Part shown: one piece after another, positions 14,187 to 22,672 of the stretch
Layout of the letters: each line of letters opens with the position of its first letter
Position numbering within the stretch: the stretch's first letter is position 1
Source of the DNA: Pseudoglutamicibacter cumminsii
GTDB taxonomy: Bacteria; Actinomycetota; Actinomycetes; Actinomycetales; Micrococcaceae
Direction: 5' to 3'
Assembly (NCBI RefSeq): GCF_016907775.1
Contig: NZ_JAFBCO010000001.1
Location: forward strand, 434,001 to 498,000
Length of the DNA stretch: 64,000 bases
Notes under the pieces: generated by a model
Told to the model about the DNA's origin: nothing
The model's input: the letters and a program-made list of their open reading frames with translations, nothing else
Database searches by the model: none
Translations under genes and position numbers: made by a program

Positions 14187-16352
14187 CTACCGGCCGCGAC
14201 GCTTCCACTTAGGAGCGCCCTTGTCCTTGGAATCCTTGAATTTACGCGCCGCAGAGTCCTTCTTCTTGTGCTTGAAGCTGCCCTTGCGGTCGTCGCGATC
14301 CCACGACTTTTTGCCGCGCGAACCCGACGAGTGACGATCATCACGATCACCAAACTTGCCGCCGCGCTCACCGCGTTCACCACGGAACCCACCTCGGCGG
14401 TCACCGAAGTCGCGGCCTTCGCGACGATCACCGTATTCGCGGCGTTCCCCACGGTGCCCGCCACGGCGGTCACCAAAGTCGCGGCGCTCACCGCGGTGTC
14501 CATCACGGCGTTCGCCAAAGTCACGGTGCCCACCGCCATGCAAAGAACCACCGCGTGATGGCCCGCCTTGATCCAGCTGGATGTCGATGCGGCGGCCGGC
14601 TACGCGGGTGTCGGCCAGCAGGTCCAGGGTTGAGTCCGGCATGTCGACCGGAAGGTCTACGAGGGTGAAGTTTTCGCGGATGTCGATGTGCCCGATGTCG
14701 CCGGACATGAGCCCGCCTTCGTTCGCGAGCGCACCCACGATCGCGCCCGGGGTCGCGCGGTTGCGGCGGCCCACCGCGATCTTGTAGGTCACCTTGTCGC
14801 TGTCACCGCGGCCACCACGCCCACCAGCGCGTGCGGAACCGCGCTCACCCGCTACCGCATCGTCGTTTGCACGTTCACGCTTAGCGCGCTTCTTTTTAGC
14901 CGGCGGGGTCGTCGGGATCTCCTCGGTTAGCAGCGGCTGCCCGCCCTGCGCGAGGAACGCGAACGCCGCAGCAACCTGCACGGCGTCGACGTCATTCTCG
15001 GCGACGTAATCGCTCACGAGCTCGCGGTACGGCGTGAGGTCCTCTTGCTCGAGCGCAGGCGTGAGCCGCTCAGCGAGCCGGCCCAGGCGGGACGAGTTCA
15101 CGGCCTCGATGCCCGGGATTGGCGCTTCTTCGACCGTGCCGCCGGTTGCGCGTTCGATGTGCTTGAGCAGGTAGCGTTCGCGCGGGGTCATGAACAGGAT
15201 CGCGTCGCCAGTACGGCCGGCGCGGCCAGTGCGACCGATGCGGTGCACGTAGGACTCGGTGTCGTGTGGAATGTCGTAGTTGAACACGTGAGAGATGCGT
15301 TCAACATCGAGGCCGCGGGCCGCAACGTCGGTCGCAACCAGGATGTCGATCACGCCGTCGCGGAGCTGATCCACCGTCTTCTCGCGCTGGACCTGCGGCA
15401 CATCGCCGTTGATCGCCGCGGCGCGGAAGCCGCGCGCCTTGAGTTTAGTTGCGACGTCTTCGGTCGCCTGGCGGGTGCGTACGAAAGCGATCACGCCGTC
15501 GGTGTCTTCGGTTTCCAGCAGACGCGTCATGACGTCGAGCTTGTACTGGTGCATGACCTGGATGTAGCGCTGGCGGATATTCGCGCCAGGGGTCGATGCG
15601 GTATCCACGGCAATGTGCTCGGGGTCGCGGAGGTAGGTATCAGCGATGCGACGTATCTGCTTAGGCATCGTCGCGGAGAACAGCGCGACTTGCTTGTCTT
15701 CCGGCGTGGATTCGAGGATCGTGTCCACGGCTTCGGCGAAGCCCATGCGAAGCATTTCGTCGGCTTCGTCGAGGACCACGTAGAGGAGATTGGAGAGGTC
15801 GAGGGATCCGCGTTCGATGTGGTCGATGACTCGGCCCGGGGTGCCCACCACAACCTGTGCCCCGCGGCGCAGCGCCTTGAGCTGTGGACCGTACGGAGAC
15901 CCGCCGTAGACAGGGAGGATCGTGAGGTCGTCGAAGTAGCGCGCATAGGAAGAGAACGCTTCCGCAACCTGGAGGGCGAGCTCACGCGTTGGTGCGAGCA
16001 CGAGGATCTGCGGGGTTTCAGCCGGCCCGTTCACGTCGTTGATTTCCGCGATCTTGGTGAGTGCCGGGATCGCGAACGCCGCGGTCTTACCCGTACCGGT
16101 CTGCGCGAGGCCTACAACGTCACGCCCCTCAAGCAGAGTCGGGATAGTCGCGGCTTGGATCGGTGACGGGCGTTCGTAGCCGAGGTCCTCCACCGCAGCC
16201 AAAACACGGGGTTCGATGTTCAGTTCAGCGAACGTCGGGCCCTCCGGCTTGGTTTCGGTGCTGGTTTCTTCAACCGCGGCCGCGGTGTCTTCGGCGCTAG
16301 TTTCTTCTGCGCTGTTTTCTGGAGCGTTAGTGGTTTCGTGTTTTTCAGCCAT
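14187..16352 (-). CDS. deaD: DEAD-box ATP-dependent RNA helicase with Arg/Gly-rich tail
   Basis: This 721-residue helicase unwinds structured RNA in ribosome assembly and mRNA decay. After an acidic N-terminus it shows the Q motif (FAELNIEPRVL...RPSPIQ), motif I AQTGTGKTAAF, Ia PTRELALQ, II VLDEADEM, III FSATMP, the helicase C domain with ARGLDVERISHV, and VI HRIGRTGRAGR. A DbpA-like RNA-binding domain follows (VTYKIAVGRRNRATPGAIVGA ... RVAGRRIDI), as in DeaD/CsdA. The last 140 or so residues are a repetitive Arg/Gly/Asp-rich tail (ERRDFGDRRGGHRGERR), likely an RNA-binding disordered region. The long upstream gap (16353-16593) could hold a structured 5' leader like those of cold-shock helicase genes. 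Confidence 0.95.
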   Translation of the reverse strand: MAEKHETTNAPENSAEETSAEDTAAAVEETSTETKPEGPTFAELNIEPRVLAAVEDLGYERPSPIQAATIPTLLEGRDVVGLAQTGTGKTAAFAIPALTKIAEINDVNGPAETPQILVLAPTRELALQVAEAFSSYARYFDDLTILPVYGGSPYGPQLKALRRGAQVVVGTPGRVIDHIERGSLDLSNLLYVVLDEADEMLRMGFAEAVDTILESTPEDKQVALFSATMPKQIRRIADTYLRDPEHIAVDTASTPGANIRQRYIQVMHQYKLDVMTRLLETEDTDGVIAFVRTRQATEDVATKLKARGFRAAAINGDVPQVQREKTVDQLRDGVIDILVATDVAARGLDVERISHVFNYDIPHDTESYVHRIGRTGRAGRTGDAILFMTPRERYLLKHIERATGGTVEEAPIPGIEAVNSSRLGRLAERLTPALEQEDLTPYRELVSDYVAENDVDAVQVAAAFAFLAQGGQPLLTEEIPTTPPAKKKRAKRERANDDAVAGERGSARAGGRGGRGDSDKVTYKIAVGRRNRATPGAIVGALANEGGLMSGDIGHIDIRENFTLVDLPVDMPDSTLDLLADTRVAGRRIDIQLDQGGPSRGGSLHGGGHRDFGERRDGHRGERRDFGDRRGGHRGERREYGDRREGRDFGDRRGGFRGERGERGGKFGDRDDRHSSGSRGKKSWDRDDRKGSFKHKKKDSAARKFKDSKDKGAPKWKRRGR

Positions 16353-16593
16353 GTCAGTGGCCTCCTGTTTCTTTGGGAGGCGTCAACCGCACACTCGTGG
16401 GGTGCGCGGGACGCGGGCGTTACGCCCGTGACCGGCCCACTCCCTCCACGACACACAGTGCCCCGCATTGGGCGAGGCACACAAACCACATGCGAATAAA
16501 CCCCGTTCGAAGGGGCATGCATTGAATGAGGGAAAGCCGGATATCGGCGGATACTCCAGTCTACCCCGCCGCGTACGCGTCAACCTATAAAGG

Positions 16594-16619
16594 AGGCGGG
16601 GCTCACATGAACCCCGCCT
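16594..16619 (-). terminator. Terminator after anchored hypothetical
   Basis: AGGCGGGG and CCCCGCCT form an eight-base GC-rich stem around CTCACATGAA, adjoining the stop codon of the gene at 16620-17186. Confidence 0.6.
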
Positions 16620-17186
16620 TCAGCGACCGCTAGCGTTCATCCTGTTATAAAACTCTTCATCCTGGACAGTCACTGAAGTCACCTGGCCGTTGTGGTCGTA
16701 CGTGATTTCGTGAGGAATCAGATCCACCCACTCGGCATCCTCACCAGCGATGTGACGAATGATCTCGAGATCAGCAACAACCTTTCCCTCTCCGACGCTG
16801 CGGATTTCCACGACGGAGACCCCTACCCCATCGACAGTCAAAGAGCGCCGTGGGCTCTCTGCCATAGCTTGCGCAACCTCTTGATTCTTGGCATGCAGTT
16901 CACGGATTCCCTCAATAGGAACAAACGATTTATGGTCTGCCTCGGAGGTAGCCTTTGATGCCTTAGCTTCAGCAAAAGCGGCCTCATTGCTGAGCTCAAC
17001 CTGTTCCCGGACCGTCGCGACTACCTGTTGCTCAACGGCGTCCCGTTTCCGGGAATCCGAATAGTGAGCCATCGCAGCAGTGGAGCCTGCCGCAACTGCC
17101 ACGACGGTAACGACGCCGGCGATCAAGACCGGCGCCTTCTTCCTCACTGGTACGCGCTGCATCTCTGCAGCTTTCTTGTTTGACAC
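16620..17186 (-). CDS. Membrane-anchored hypothetical protein
   Basis: The 188-residue product has a basic N-terminus (KKAAEMQRVPVRKKA), one hydrophobic segment at about residues 19-41 (VLIAGVVTVVAVAAGSTAAMA), and an extracytoplasmic domain of about 145 residues. The first part of this domain is helical and charged; the second part looks like a beta domain (SLTVDGVGVSVVEIRSVGEG ... VTVQDEEFYNRM). The hydrophobic segment could be a signal anchor or be cleaved after AMA. I do not recognise the family. Base composition is somewhat less GC-rich than flanking genes. It stands alone. Confidence 0.6.
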   Translation of the reverse strand: MSNKKAAEMQRVPVRKKAPVLIAGVVTVVAVAAGSTAAMAHYSDSRKRDAVEQQVVATVREQVELSNEAAFAEAKASKATSEADHKSFVPIEGIRELHAKNQEVAQAMAESPRRSLTVDGVGVSVVEIRSVGEGKVVADLEIIRHIAGEDAEWVDLIPHEITYDHNGQVTSVTVQDEEFYNRMNASGR

Positions 17187-17352
17187 TGCCCCAGTTCCCT
17201 TCGTTGCTTTACATGAGGGAGCCCAAGGTCATGATCAATCTCGTTCCGCAGGACTCAGCTGGTTCAGTATTACTCTGGTGGATGCCTTGGCTACTCTAGG
17301 AAAGAGTAATGCTCCCCCCCAAAGCCCACAAGAGCTTTTAGATAACAATTGG

Positions 17353-17388
17353 TGCGGCCCACCCGGCGCTTTCACCGGATGGGCCGCA
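17353..17388 (-). terminator. Terminator after metB
   Basis: TGCGGCCCA and TGGGCCGCA flank an inner CCGG/CCGG pair, forming a long hairpin about 11 bases past the metB stop codon. Confidence 0.75.
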
Positions 17389-17399
17389 GCGCGTTCCGT

Positions 17400-18617
17400 C
17401 TAGAGTCGCGCGAAAGCTCGTTCGAGGTCCGCGATGAGGTCCGCAGCGTCCTCGATACCAACCGAAAGCCGCAACAGATCGTCCGGAACCTCGAGCTCGG
17501 TTCCCTTGACGGAAGCGTGCGTCATCTCAGCCGGGTAGTTCAAAAGCGACTCGATGCCGCCCAGCGATTCCGCGAGCCGGAACAGCTCCGTGCCTTCCGC
17601 AACCGTCCGCGCTGCCTCCGCGCCACCAGCGAGCCGGAACGAGACCATGCCGCCGAACCGCTTCATCTGCCGGGCAGCAACATCGTGCCCCGGGTGATCC
17701 GCAAGCCCCGGGTACAGAACCTGCGTGACCTCCTCACGCCCCAAAAGCCACTTAGCTACAGCCTCAGCGTTATCGCAGTGACGTTCCATCCGCACCGCGA
17801 GAGTCTTCGCGCCACGCGTGGTCATGTACGCGTCAAACGGCGACGACTGATTACCCGCCGCGAACTGGATGAAGCGGATCTTGTCCGCCAGCTCTTCCGA
17901 ATCAGTGACGACGGCGCCGCCCACCACATCGGAATGCCCGCCAAGATACTTGGTGGTCGAGTGAATCACCACATCCGCGCCGAGTGCCAGCGGCGACTGC
18001 AGATACGGCGAAGCGAACGTGTTATCCACCACGACGACCGCGCCAGCCTCATGCCCGGCAGCGGTCAGGGCCTCGATGTCCGCGATCTTCATGAGCGGAT
18101 TCGATGGCGTCTCAACCCACACCATCGCCGTGGCTTCCGCGCGGATCGCCTCGACAGCGGCCGCCGTGTCCGTCATATCCACCGCGGAATGGCGGATGCC
18201 GTTAGGGCCGTGAATCTTGTCGATGAGGCGGTGGGTGCCGCCGTACACGTCATCACCCATCACGATGCGGTCGCCGGACTTCAGTAGGCTACGGATGATC
18301 GCGTCCTCAGCACCCAGGCCAGATGCGAAGGAAATACCGTACGCGCCACCCTCGAGTGCAGCGATCTGCTCCTGCCAGTTATCCCGAGTCGGGTTAGTGC
18401 CGCGCGAATAGTCATAGCCCAAGCGCAAGTTACCCACCGAATGCGGGTGGTACGTCGTGGACATGTGCAGCGGCGGAATCACCGCGCCGGTGATCGGATC
18501 GAAATCCTGGCCAGCGTGCACAGCTCGGGTCGAAAAACCGAGGTCTCGCATGTTCGTGTGCGCCTGGTCCGTGTTTGCCTGATCAGTGTTTGCCTGGTCA
18601 GTATTCTTCTCAGTCAT
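17400..18617 (-). CDS. metB: Cystathionine gamma-synthase / gamma-lyase
   Basis: This 405-residue PLP enzyme of the Cys/Met-metabolism family either joins O-acyl-homoserine and cysteine or cleaves cystathionine. The Schiff-base lysine is Lys223 in HSTTKYLGGHSDVVGG; FSTRAVHAG, YSRGTNPTRD, VWVETPSNPL and VDNTFASPYLQSPL are also present. It follows cbs by 66 bp on the same strand, as metB follows a cystathionine beta-synthase gene in mycobacteria, so it may act in the reverse direction as a gamma-lyase. The N-terminus has three five-residue repeats (TDQAN) encoded by 15-bp tandem repeats at 18562-18606. Sequence alone does not separate synthase from lyase. Confidence 0.9.
   Translation of the reverse strand: MTEKNTDQANTDQANTDQAHTNMRDLGFSTRAVHAGQDFDPITGAVIPPLHMSTTYHPHSVGNLRLGYDYSRGTNPTRDNWQEQIAALEGGAYGISFASGLGAEDAIIRSLLKSGDRIVMGDDVYGGTHRLIDKIHGPNGIRHSAVDMTDTAAAVEAIRAEATAMVWVETPSNPLMKIADIEALTAAGHEAGAVVVVDNTFASPYLQSPLALGADVVIHSTTKYLGGHSDVVGGAVVTDSEELADKIRFIQFAAGNQSSPFDAYMTTRGAKTLAVRMERHCDNAEAVAKWLLGREEVTQVLYPGLADHPGHDVAARQMKRFGGMVSFRLAGGAEAARTVAEGTELFRLAESLGGIESLLNYPAEMTHASVKGTELEVPDDLLRLSVGIEDAADLIADLERAFARL
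18562..18606 (-). repeat. 15-bp tandem repeat in metB 5' end (three units)
   Basis: Units at 18562-18576, 18577-18591 and 18592-18606 differ by few bases and encode TDQAN-type repeats in frame. Confidence 0.75.
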
Positions 18618-18683
18618 TGTCTACTCCATCAAAGTCTCAAAGTTTCATGTGGCCACGTCGCTGTTAGCCCAGCGCGTTCCAGC

Positions 18684-20045
18684 TCAGCTCACGACGTCGA
18701 TGGCCTCGCCATCGCGCAGGAGCACCACGCCGGAGTTGACGCGCAATAGCTCGTGCAAACACTCGACGGGTTGACACCAACCGATCGTCGGCATCTGCTG
18801 CCCCACCGCGTGTGCGGCGTCGATCGGCGTATCCGGAGCCGAGCCCGCGTCGAGCGCCGAAAGCACCGATTCACGCGTGACCGAACCCACCAGTTCACCC
18901 ACTCGCGCAGGCCAATGCCCGCCCCGCACCACCGGCAAAACATTCACGCCGGAGGCATCCAACGCCTCGATCGCCGCGGACAAGGAAGCGTTTTCATCCA
19001 CGCCGCGCACGCCCGGAAGCTCCGTCAGTTGCGCGCCCACGGTCTCGCTGGCGGTCTCGCCGTTCTCCTCAGCGCCGTCACCGGACGCATCAATCTGGAA
19101 GCCGTTGGTGAGCATCCAGTCATCGTTGAAAAACTTGCCCATGTAGCCGCGGCCCGAATCCGGCAGAACCACAACCACCACGGCGTCCTCAGGCAACTCG
19201 CGGGCCACGTTCAACGCGGTCACCACGGTAAGCCCCGAGGAGCCACCCACCAGCAGGCCCTCTTCGCGTGCAAGCCGGCGCGCCATCGCAAACGCCTCGG
19301 CATCGCTCACGGCCTGAACCTCATCGGGGACCTCAGGGTCATAGTTACCAGGCCACATGTCATCGCCCACGCCCTCGACGGCGTAGGGACGGCCCGTGCC
19401 GCCCGAGTACACCGAGCCATCCGGATCAGCCACGATCACCTTGACCGCGCCATCGGACACATCCTTGAGGTACCGGCCCGTACCCGTAACCGTGCCACCG
19501 GTGCCCGCGCCCATCACAACGTGGGTCACGCGGCCATCGGTATCAGCCCAAATCTCAGGGCCAGTTGTTTCATAATGCGACTCCGGGGCTGCGGAGTTAG
19601 AGAACTGATCCGGCTTATAAGCACCCTCGATCTCGCGCGCCAAACGGTCCGAAACCCCGTAATACGACTCCGGCGAATCCGGTGCCACGCCAGTTGGCGT
19701 CACCACAACCTCCGCGCCGTACGCCTTCAGGACCGAACGCTTCTCTTCCGCGACCTTCTCCGGCGTCACGAAAATCGTGCGGTACCCCTTGAGCTGCCCC
19801 ACCATCGCAAGCCCAACGCCAGTGTTGCCGGAGGTCGGCTCCACGATCGTGCCGCCCGGGCCGAGCTTGCCGGCTTCTTCCGCCTTTTCGACCATCTTCA
19901 AAGCAATGCGGTCTTTGATCGAGGCCCCAGGGTTCAGGAACTCAAGCTTGGCTAGAACGGTCGCTTTAATGCCGTCCGTAACCGAGTTGAGCTTGACCAG
20001 CGGGGTGCCTCCGATGAGGTCCAATACCGAATTCGCGTAACGCAT
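18684..20045 (-). CDS. cbs: Cystathionine beta-synthase
   Basis: CBS condenses serine (or O-acetylserine) with homocysteine to cystathionine. The 453-residue protein starts MRYANSVLDLIGGTPLVKL, the usual start, although an in-frame ATG exists at 20093. The PLP lysine lies in NPGASIKDRIAL, the substrate loop in PTSGNTGVGLAMVG, and the PLP phosphate loop in GAGTGGTVTGTG. The C-terminal part from about residue 340 holds two CBS motifs (for example VDENASLSAAIEALDASGVN and VGSVTRESVLSAL), likely regulatory; unlike the animal enzyme there is no heme domain. It is upstream of metB, giving a transsulfuration operon. It is divergent from the glycosylase gene. Confidence 0.93.
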   Translation of the reverse strand: MRYANSVLDLIGGTPLVKLNSVTDGIKATVLAKLEFLNPGASIKDRIALKMVEKAEEAGKLGPGGTIVEPTSGNTGVGLAMVGQLKGYRTIFVTPEKVAEEKRSVLKAYGAEVVVTPTGVAPDSPESYYGVSDRLAREIEGAYKPDQFSNSAAPESHYETTGPEIWADTDGRVTHVVMGAGTGGTVTGTGRYLKDVSDGAVKVIVADPDGSVYSGGTGRPYAVEGVGDDMWPGNYDPEVPDEVQAVSDAEAFAMARRLAREEGLLVGGSSGLTVVTALNVARELPEDAVVVVVLPDSGRGYMGKFFNDDWMLTNGFQIDASGDGAEENGETASETVGAQLTELPGVRGVDENASLSAAIEALDASGVNVLPVVRGGHWPARVGELVGSVTRESVLSALDAGSAPDTPIDAAHAVGQQMPTIGWCQPVECLHELLRVNSGVVLLRDGEAIDVVS

Positions 20046-20177
20046 ATAGTCCACGGTACCGGGGCGTGCGGGAGATTGAACACTGAGATTCACACGCCGT
20101 CACCTGGCTCGCTTTCTTCCTCGCCAGAAATTGGTCTCGACGCTGAAACTGTCAGGGGTGCATGGGACAGTAGCTAT

Positions 20178-21239
20178 ATGAACGCTCCCGACCCCGCTAT
20201 GGCCCCCGATGCTGAACTGACGTGGGTTCCGCCTGTTCCGCTGGAATGGCGCACGGTGGTGTTCGCTTTTCAGCATGGGCGGCGCGATCCGTCGTTGCGG
20301 ATCAATGCGCACGATGCGTGGCGGGCGGTTCGATATCCGTCCGGCATCGCTGAGGTCAGGATTGTGCCGGAGGGTTTGAGCGCGTCAGCTATCGCCGGCG
20401 GAACAATGCGTGTGCGGTCGGCGCAAGATAACCGCGGGGCTGCGCGAGGCCTAGGCGGGGCACTCGCGCGTCAGATCCGGTTCCAGGCGTGGGGACCCGG
20501 CGCGGAAGAAGCGTTGCAGGACGCACCAGATTGGCTCGGCCGTAGCGATGATTGGTCTGAGTTCGATTCCTTGGCTGACCTGCCGCCACTCGTTCAGCGG
20601 ATGCGGTCCGAACGTCCGGGCCTGTTGTTGGGTTCGTCCGGGACGTTGCCTGAACACCTCGCGGCAGCGATCCTCGCGCAGAAAGTCACAGCCCACGAAG
20701 CCTTCGGGGCGTGGCTGCGGCTCGTGAGCCGTTTCGGCGACCCCTCCCCCGGCCCGATGGGCAAAGCAGGGGAGCTATTCGTGCCGCCCACCGGTGTGAC
20801 GTGGAAACGCATCCCCTCATGGGAATGGCATCAAGCCCGCGTGGACAGCAAACGGCGGAACACCCTGGTGTACGCGTTGGAACGCGAGTCAGCGCTCCGG
20901 AGACTCCAAGACACCGTCCCCGCCGGCGGGGCGAACAGTGGCTTGATACAAATCGAGTCCGCGCTGCGAAGCATCCCGGGGATCGGCGTGTGGACCGCCG
21001 CCGAAGTTCTGCAACGCAGCCACGGTTCCGGCGATCACGTTTCTTTCGGCGACTACCACGTAGCCCACAACGTCGGATGGGCGCTGACCGGCCGCCGAGC
21101 CACCGACCGCGAAATGGAACAACTCCTTGCGCCCTGGGCTGGGCAACGTCAACGCGTCGTGCGTCTACTTGCCGAAGGCGGTGCCACCAAACAACGCATG
21201 GGGCCACGACTCCACGCCAACGACCACCGCTGGCACTAG
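20178..21239 (+). CDS. HhH-GPD DNA glycosylase (3-methyladenine type)
   Basis: The 353-residue product resembles AlkA-type DNA-3-methyladenine glycosylases, which remove alkylated bases in base-excision repair. The helix-hairpin-helix is LRSIPGIGVWTAAEVLQRSHG, and the catalytic aspartate is in HVSFGDYHVAHNVGWAL. LAAAILAQKVTAHEAFGAWLRLV matches the start of the HhH-GPD domain. The N-terminal 150 residues are more divergent. The ATG at 20178 is chosen because the longer reading from 20076 adds low-complexity residues that overlap the cbs promoter. It stands alone and divergent from cbs. Confidence 0.82.
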   Translation: MNAPDPAMAPDAELTWVPPVPLEWRTVVFAFQHGRRDPSLRINAHDAWRAVRYPSGIAEVRIVPEGLSASAIAGGTMRVRSAQDNRGAARGLGGALARQIRFQAWGPGAEEALQDAPDWLGRSDDWSEFDSLADLPPLVQRMRSERPGLLLGSSGTLPEHLAAAILAQKVTAHEAFGAWLRLVSRFGDPSPGPMGKAGELFVPPTGVTWKRIPSWEWHQARVDSKRRNTLVYALERESALRRLQDTVPAGGANSGLIQIESALRSIPGIGVWTAAEVLQRSHGSGDHVSFGDYHVAHNVGWALTGRRATDREMEQLLAPWAGQRQRVVRLLAEGGATKQRMGPRLHANDHRWH

Positions 21240-21272
21240 CTACCGCCGACCCCGAACCGTAGGGCATAAAAA

Positions 21273-21304
21273 TCTCGGGACAACGTATGAACGATGTCCC
21301 GAGA
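21273..21304 (-). terminator. Terminator after tRNA-Tyr
   Basis: TCTCGGGACA and TGTCCCGAGA form a perfect ten-base stem. On the minus strand it is followed by five T residues, as expected for tRNA-Tyr. Confidence 0.8.
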
Positions 21305-21315
21305 CTTAACAAAAG

Positions 21316-21397
21316 TGGCAGATGAGGGATTCGAACCCCCGAAGGCAGTGCCAGCTGATTTACAGTCAGCCCCCGTTGGCCGCTTGGGTAATCTGCC
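21316..21397 (-). tRNA. tRNA-Tyr(GTA)
   Basis: An 82-base class II tRNA with acceptor GGCAGAT/ATCTGCC, anticodon stem-loop CTGACTGTAAATCAG (anticodon GTA), a variable arm (GCACTGCC region), and T-arm CGGGGGTTCGAATCCC. Discriminator A; CCA is not encoded. Confidence 0.92.
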
Positions 21398-21630
21398 ATA
21401 TTCAATTGTTTCGCTTGCCCTCCCGTTCACGGGCCGTTCAAGCGAACGATTCACAACCATACCAAACCAACCCGGCACCCACCAATTCGAGACCAGCTCT
21501 TCCTGCCGCGTCCGCCCGAGCCGTGGTGAAACTCACGCAAACCACTACCCCGGCTAGGCTTGGAGACAAACAGATACCCAACCAGCCAGCCCAGCTCCGG
21601 CTGGCCCAACCAACAGCCCAGGAGGCTCCC

Positions 21631-22122
21631 ATGGCTAAGGACTCAACCTTTGACGTCGTCAGCAAGGTCGACAAGCAGGAAGTCAGCAACGCTCTGAACC
21701 AGGCGCAGAAAGAGATCGCCCAGCGCTACGACTTCCGCGACGTCGGCGCCGACATCGACTTCGCCGGCGAAGGCAAGCTGCTCATCAAGGCCAACGCCGA
21801 AGAGCGCGCCAAGGCAGTGCTCGACGTTTTCCAGTCCAAGCTCGTCAAGCGCGGCATCTCGCTGAAGTCGCTTGAGGTCGGCGAACCATACGCTTCCGGC
21901 AAGGAAGTCCGCATCGATGCGAGCATCAAGGAAGGCATCGACCAGGCGACCGCCAAGAAGATCTCCAAGCTCATCCGCGACGAAGGCCCTAAGTCCGTCA
22001 AGGCGACCATCCAGGGCGACGAGCTCCGCGTATCGTCCAAGTCCCGCGACGACCTGCAGGCTACGATCGCGCTCCTCAAGAACTTCGAAGACGCAGACCT
22101 CCAGTTCGTCAACATGCGCTAA
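21631..22122 (+). CDS. yajQ: YajQ family nucleotide-binding protein
   Basis: The 163-residue protein is a full-length YajQ family member: STFDVVSKVDKQEVSNALNQ, EIAQRYDFRDVG, and ISKLIRDEGPKSVKATIQGDELRV. YajQ proteins bind nucleotides or tRNA, and in some bacteria act as cyclic-di-GMP effectors; the role here is unknown. The start has AGGAGG at 21620-21625. It is a single-gene unit between tRNA-Tyr and a strong hairpin. Confidence 0.93.
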   Translation: MAKDSTFDVVSKVDKQEVSNALNQAQKEIAQRYDFRDVGADIDFAGEGKLLIKANAEERAKAVLDVFQSKLVKRGISLKSLEVGEPYASGKEVRIDASIKEGIDQATAKKISKLIRDEGPKSVKATIQGDELRVSSKSRDDLQATIALLKNFEDADLQFVNMR

Positions 22123-22169
22123 ACCCGCACAACAGAATCCGGGCTAAAAGCTCGGGCTTAAAACAAAAC

Positions 22170-22222
22170 CGGGGTGAGGTAGCCAAGCGATCCATTGAGG
22201 ATCACGAGGCGACCTCACCCCG
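22170..22222 (+). terminator. Terminator after yajQ
   Basis: CGGGGTGAGGT pairs with ACCTCACCCCG around a 31-base loop containing a smaller GATCC/GGATC hairpin. A second GC hairpin (ACGCCGCG/CGCGGCGT, 22264-22286) lies 42 bases further on. Confidence 0.65.
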
Positions 22223-22347
22223 ATGTTTAAAACCGCGGATGCTTACACGAACCGCGATATTCAACGCCGCGCAAGCTTCGCGGCGTATGCGCACCTCTCG
22301 GCGACGACTGCGCGAAAAACAGCTAACCGCTAGAAAGCGCCGAACCC

Positions 22348-22560
22348 CTAAGCGGCGTTACGGGCTTCCTGACGGCTGTTCATGAGTCGTGTAGCCAGTT
22401 CCGGGCGGCCATTGCGGCGCAACAGCGAATACAAGGCGCTGAAGCTGTACGGATAACCCGAACGTTCCGGGATCGTCTCCGGTTCCGCATGGGTATCCAA
22501 CAGGAATTCAACGTCCTCAACAACCGCTGCGTCGTACTCCGCTCGCTCCTGACGATTCAT
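22348..22560 (-). CDS. Small hypothetical protein
   Basis: The 70-residue product is hydrophilic and predicted helical (MNRQERAEYDAAVVEDVEFLL, then SFSALYSLLRRNGRPELATRLMN). The second half could be a helix-turn-helix-like segment, but this is only an impression. The ATG at 22560 has GGAGG (complement of 22571-22576) at a suitable distance; a longer reading from 22584 lies before that site. Two palindromes in its upstream region, at 22593-22607 and 22647-22662, suggest regulation. Confidence 0.55.
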   Translation of the reverse strand: MNRQERAEYDAAVVEDVEFLLDTHAEPETIPERSGYPYSFSALYSLLRRNGRPELATRLMNSRQEARNAA

Positions 22561-22646
22561 GGCTGATAGACCTCCTTGAGTCACTTCACTCCATGCCTGT
22601 CTGGCATAACGGCGAAAACCGCGTCAATGTTCCCGCCGTATCACCC

Positions 22647-22662
22647 GTGTGATTAATCACAC
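22647..22662. promoter_or_regulatory. Perfect 16-bp palindrome GTGTGATTAATCACAC
   Basis: This uninterrupted palindrome lies between the htpX stop and the small gene at 22348-22560, in the latter's promoter region. Its form (TGTGA-N4-TCACA) suits a dimeric helix-turn-helix regulator of the GntR or CRP type. It is A/T-rich at its centre and has no loop, so it is unlikely to be a terminator. Confidence 0.45.
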
Positions 22663-22672
22663 AGATAAATGT

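Noticed and set aside
15045-16166. 373-residue frame antisense to the DEAD-box helicase
   Set aside because: It mirrors the helicase core, whose motifs are in the correct order on the minus strand.
18618-18683. SAM riboswitch or T-box before metB
   Set aside because: The gap to cbs is only 66 bases with no fitting structure; the genes look co-transcribed.
22264-22286. Separate small RNA gene between yajQ and the 70-residue gene
   Set aside because: A GC hairpin is present but there is no promoter or T-tract evidence; it is more simply a second terminator.
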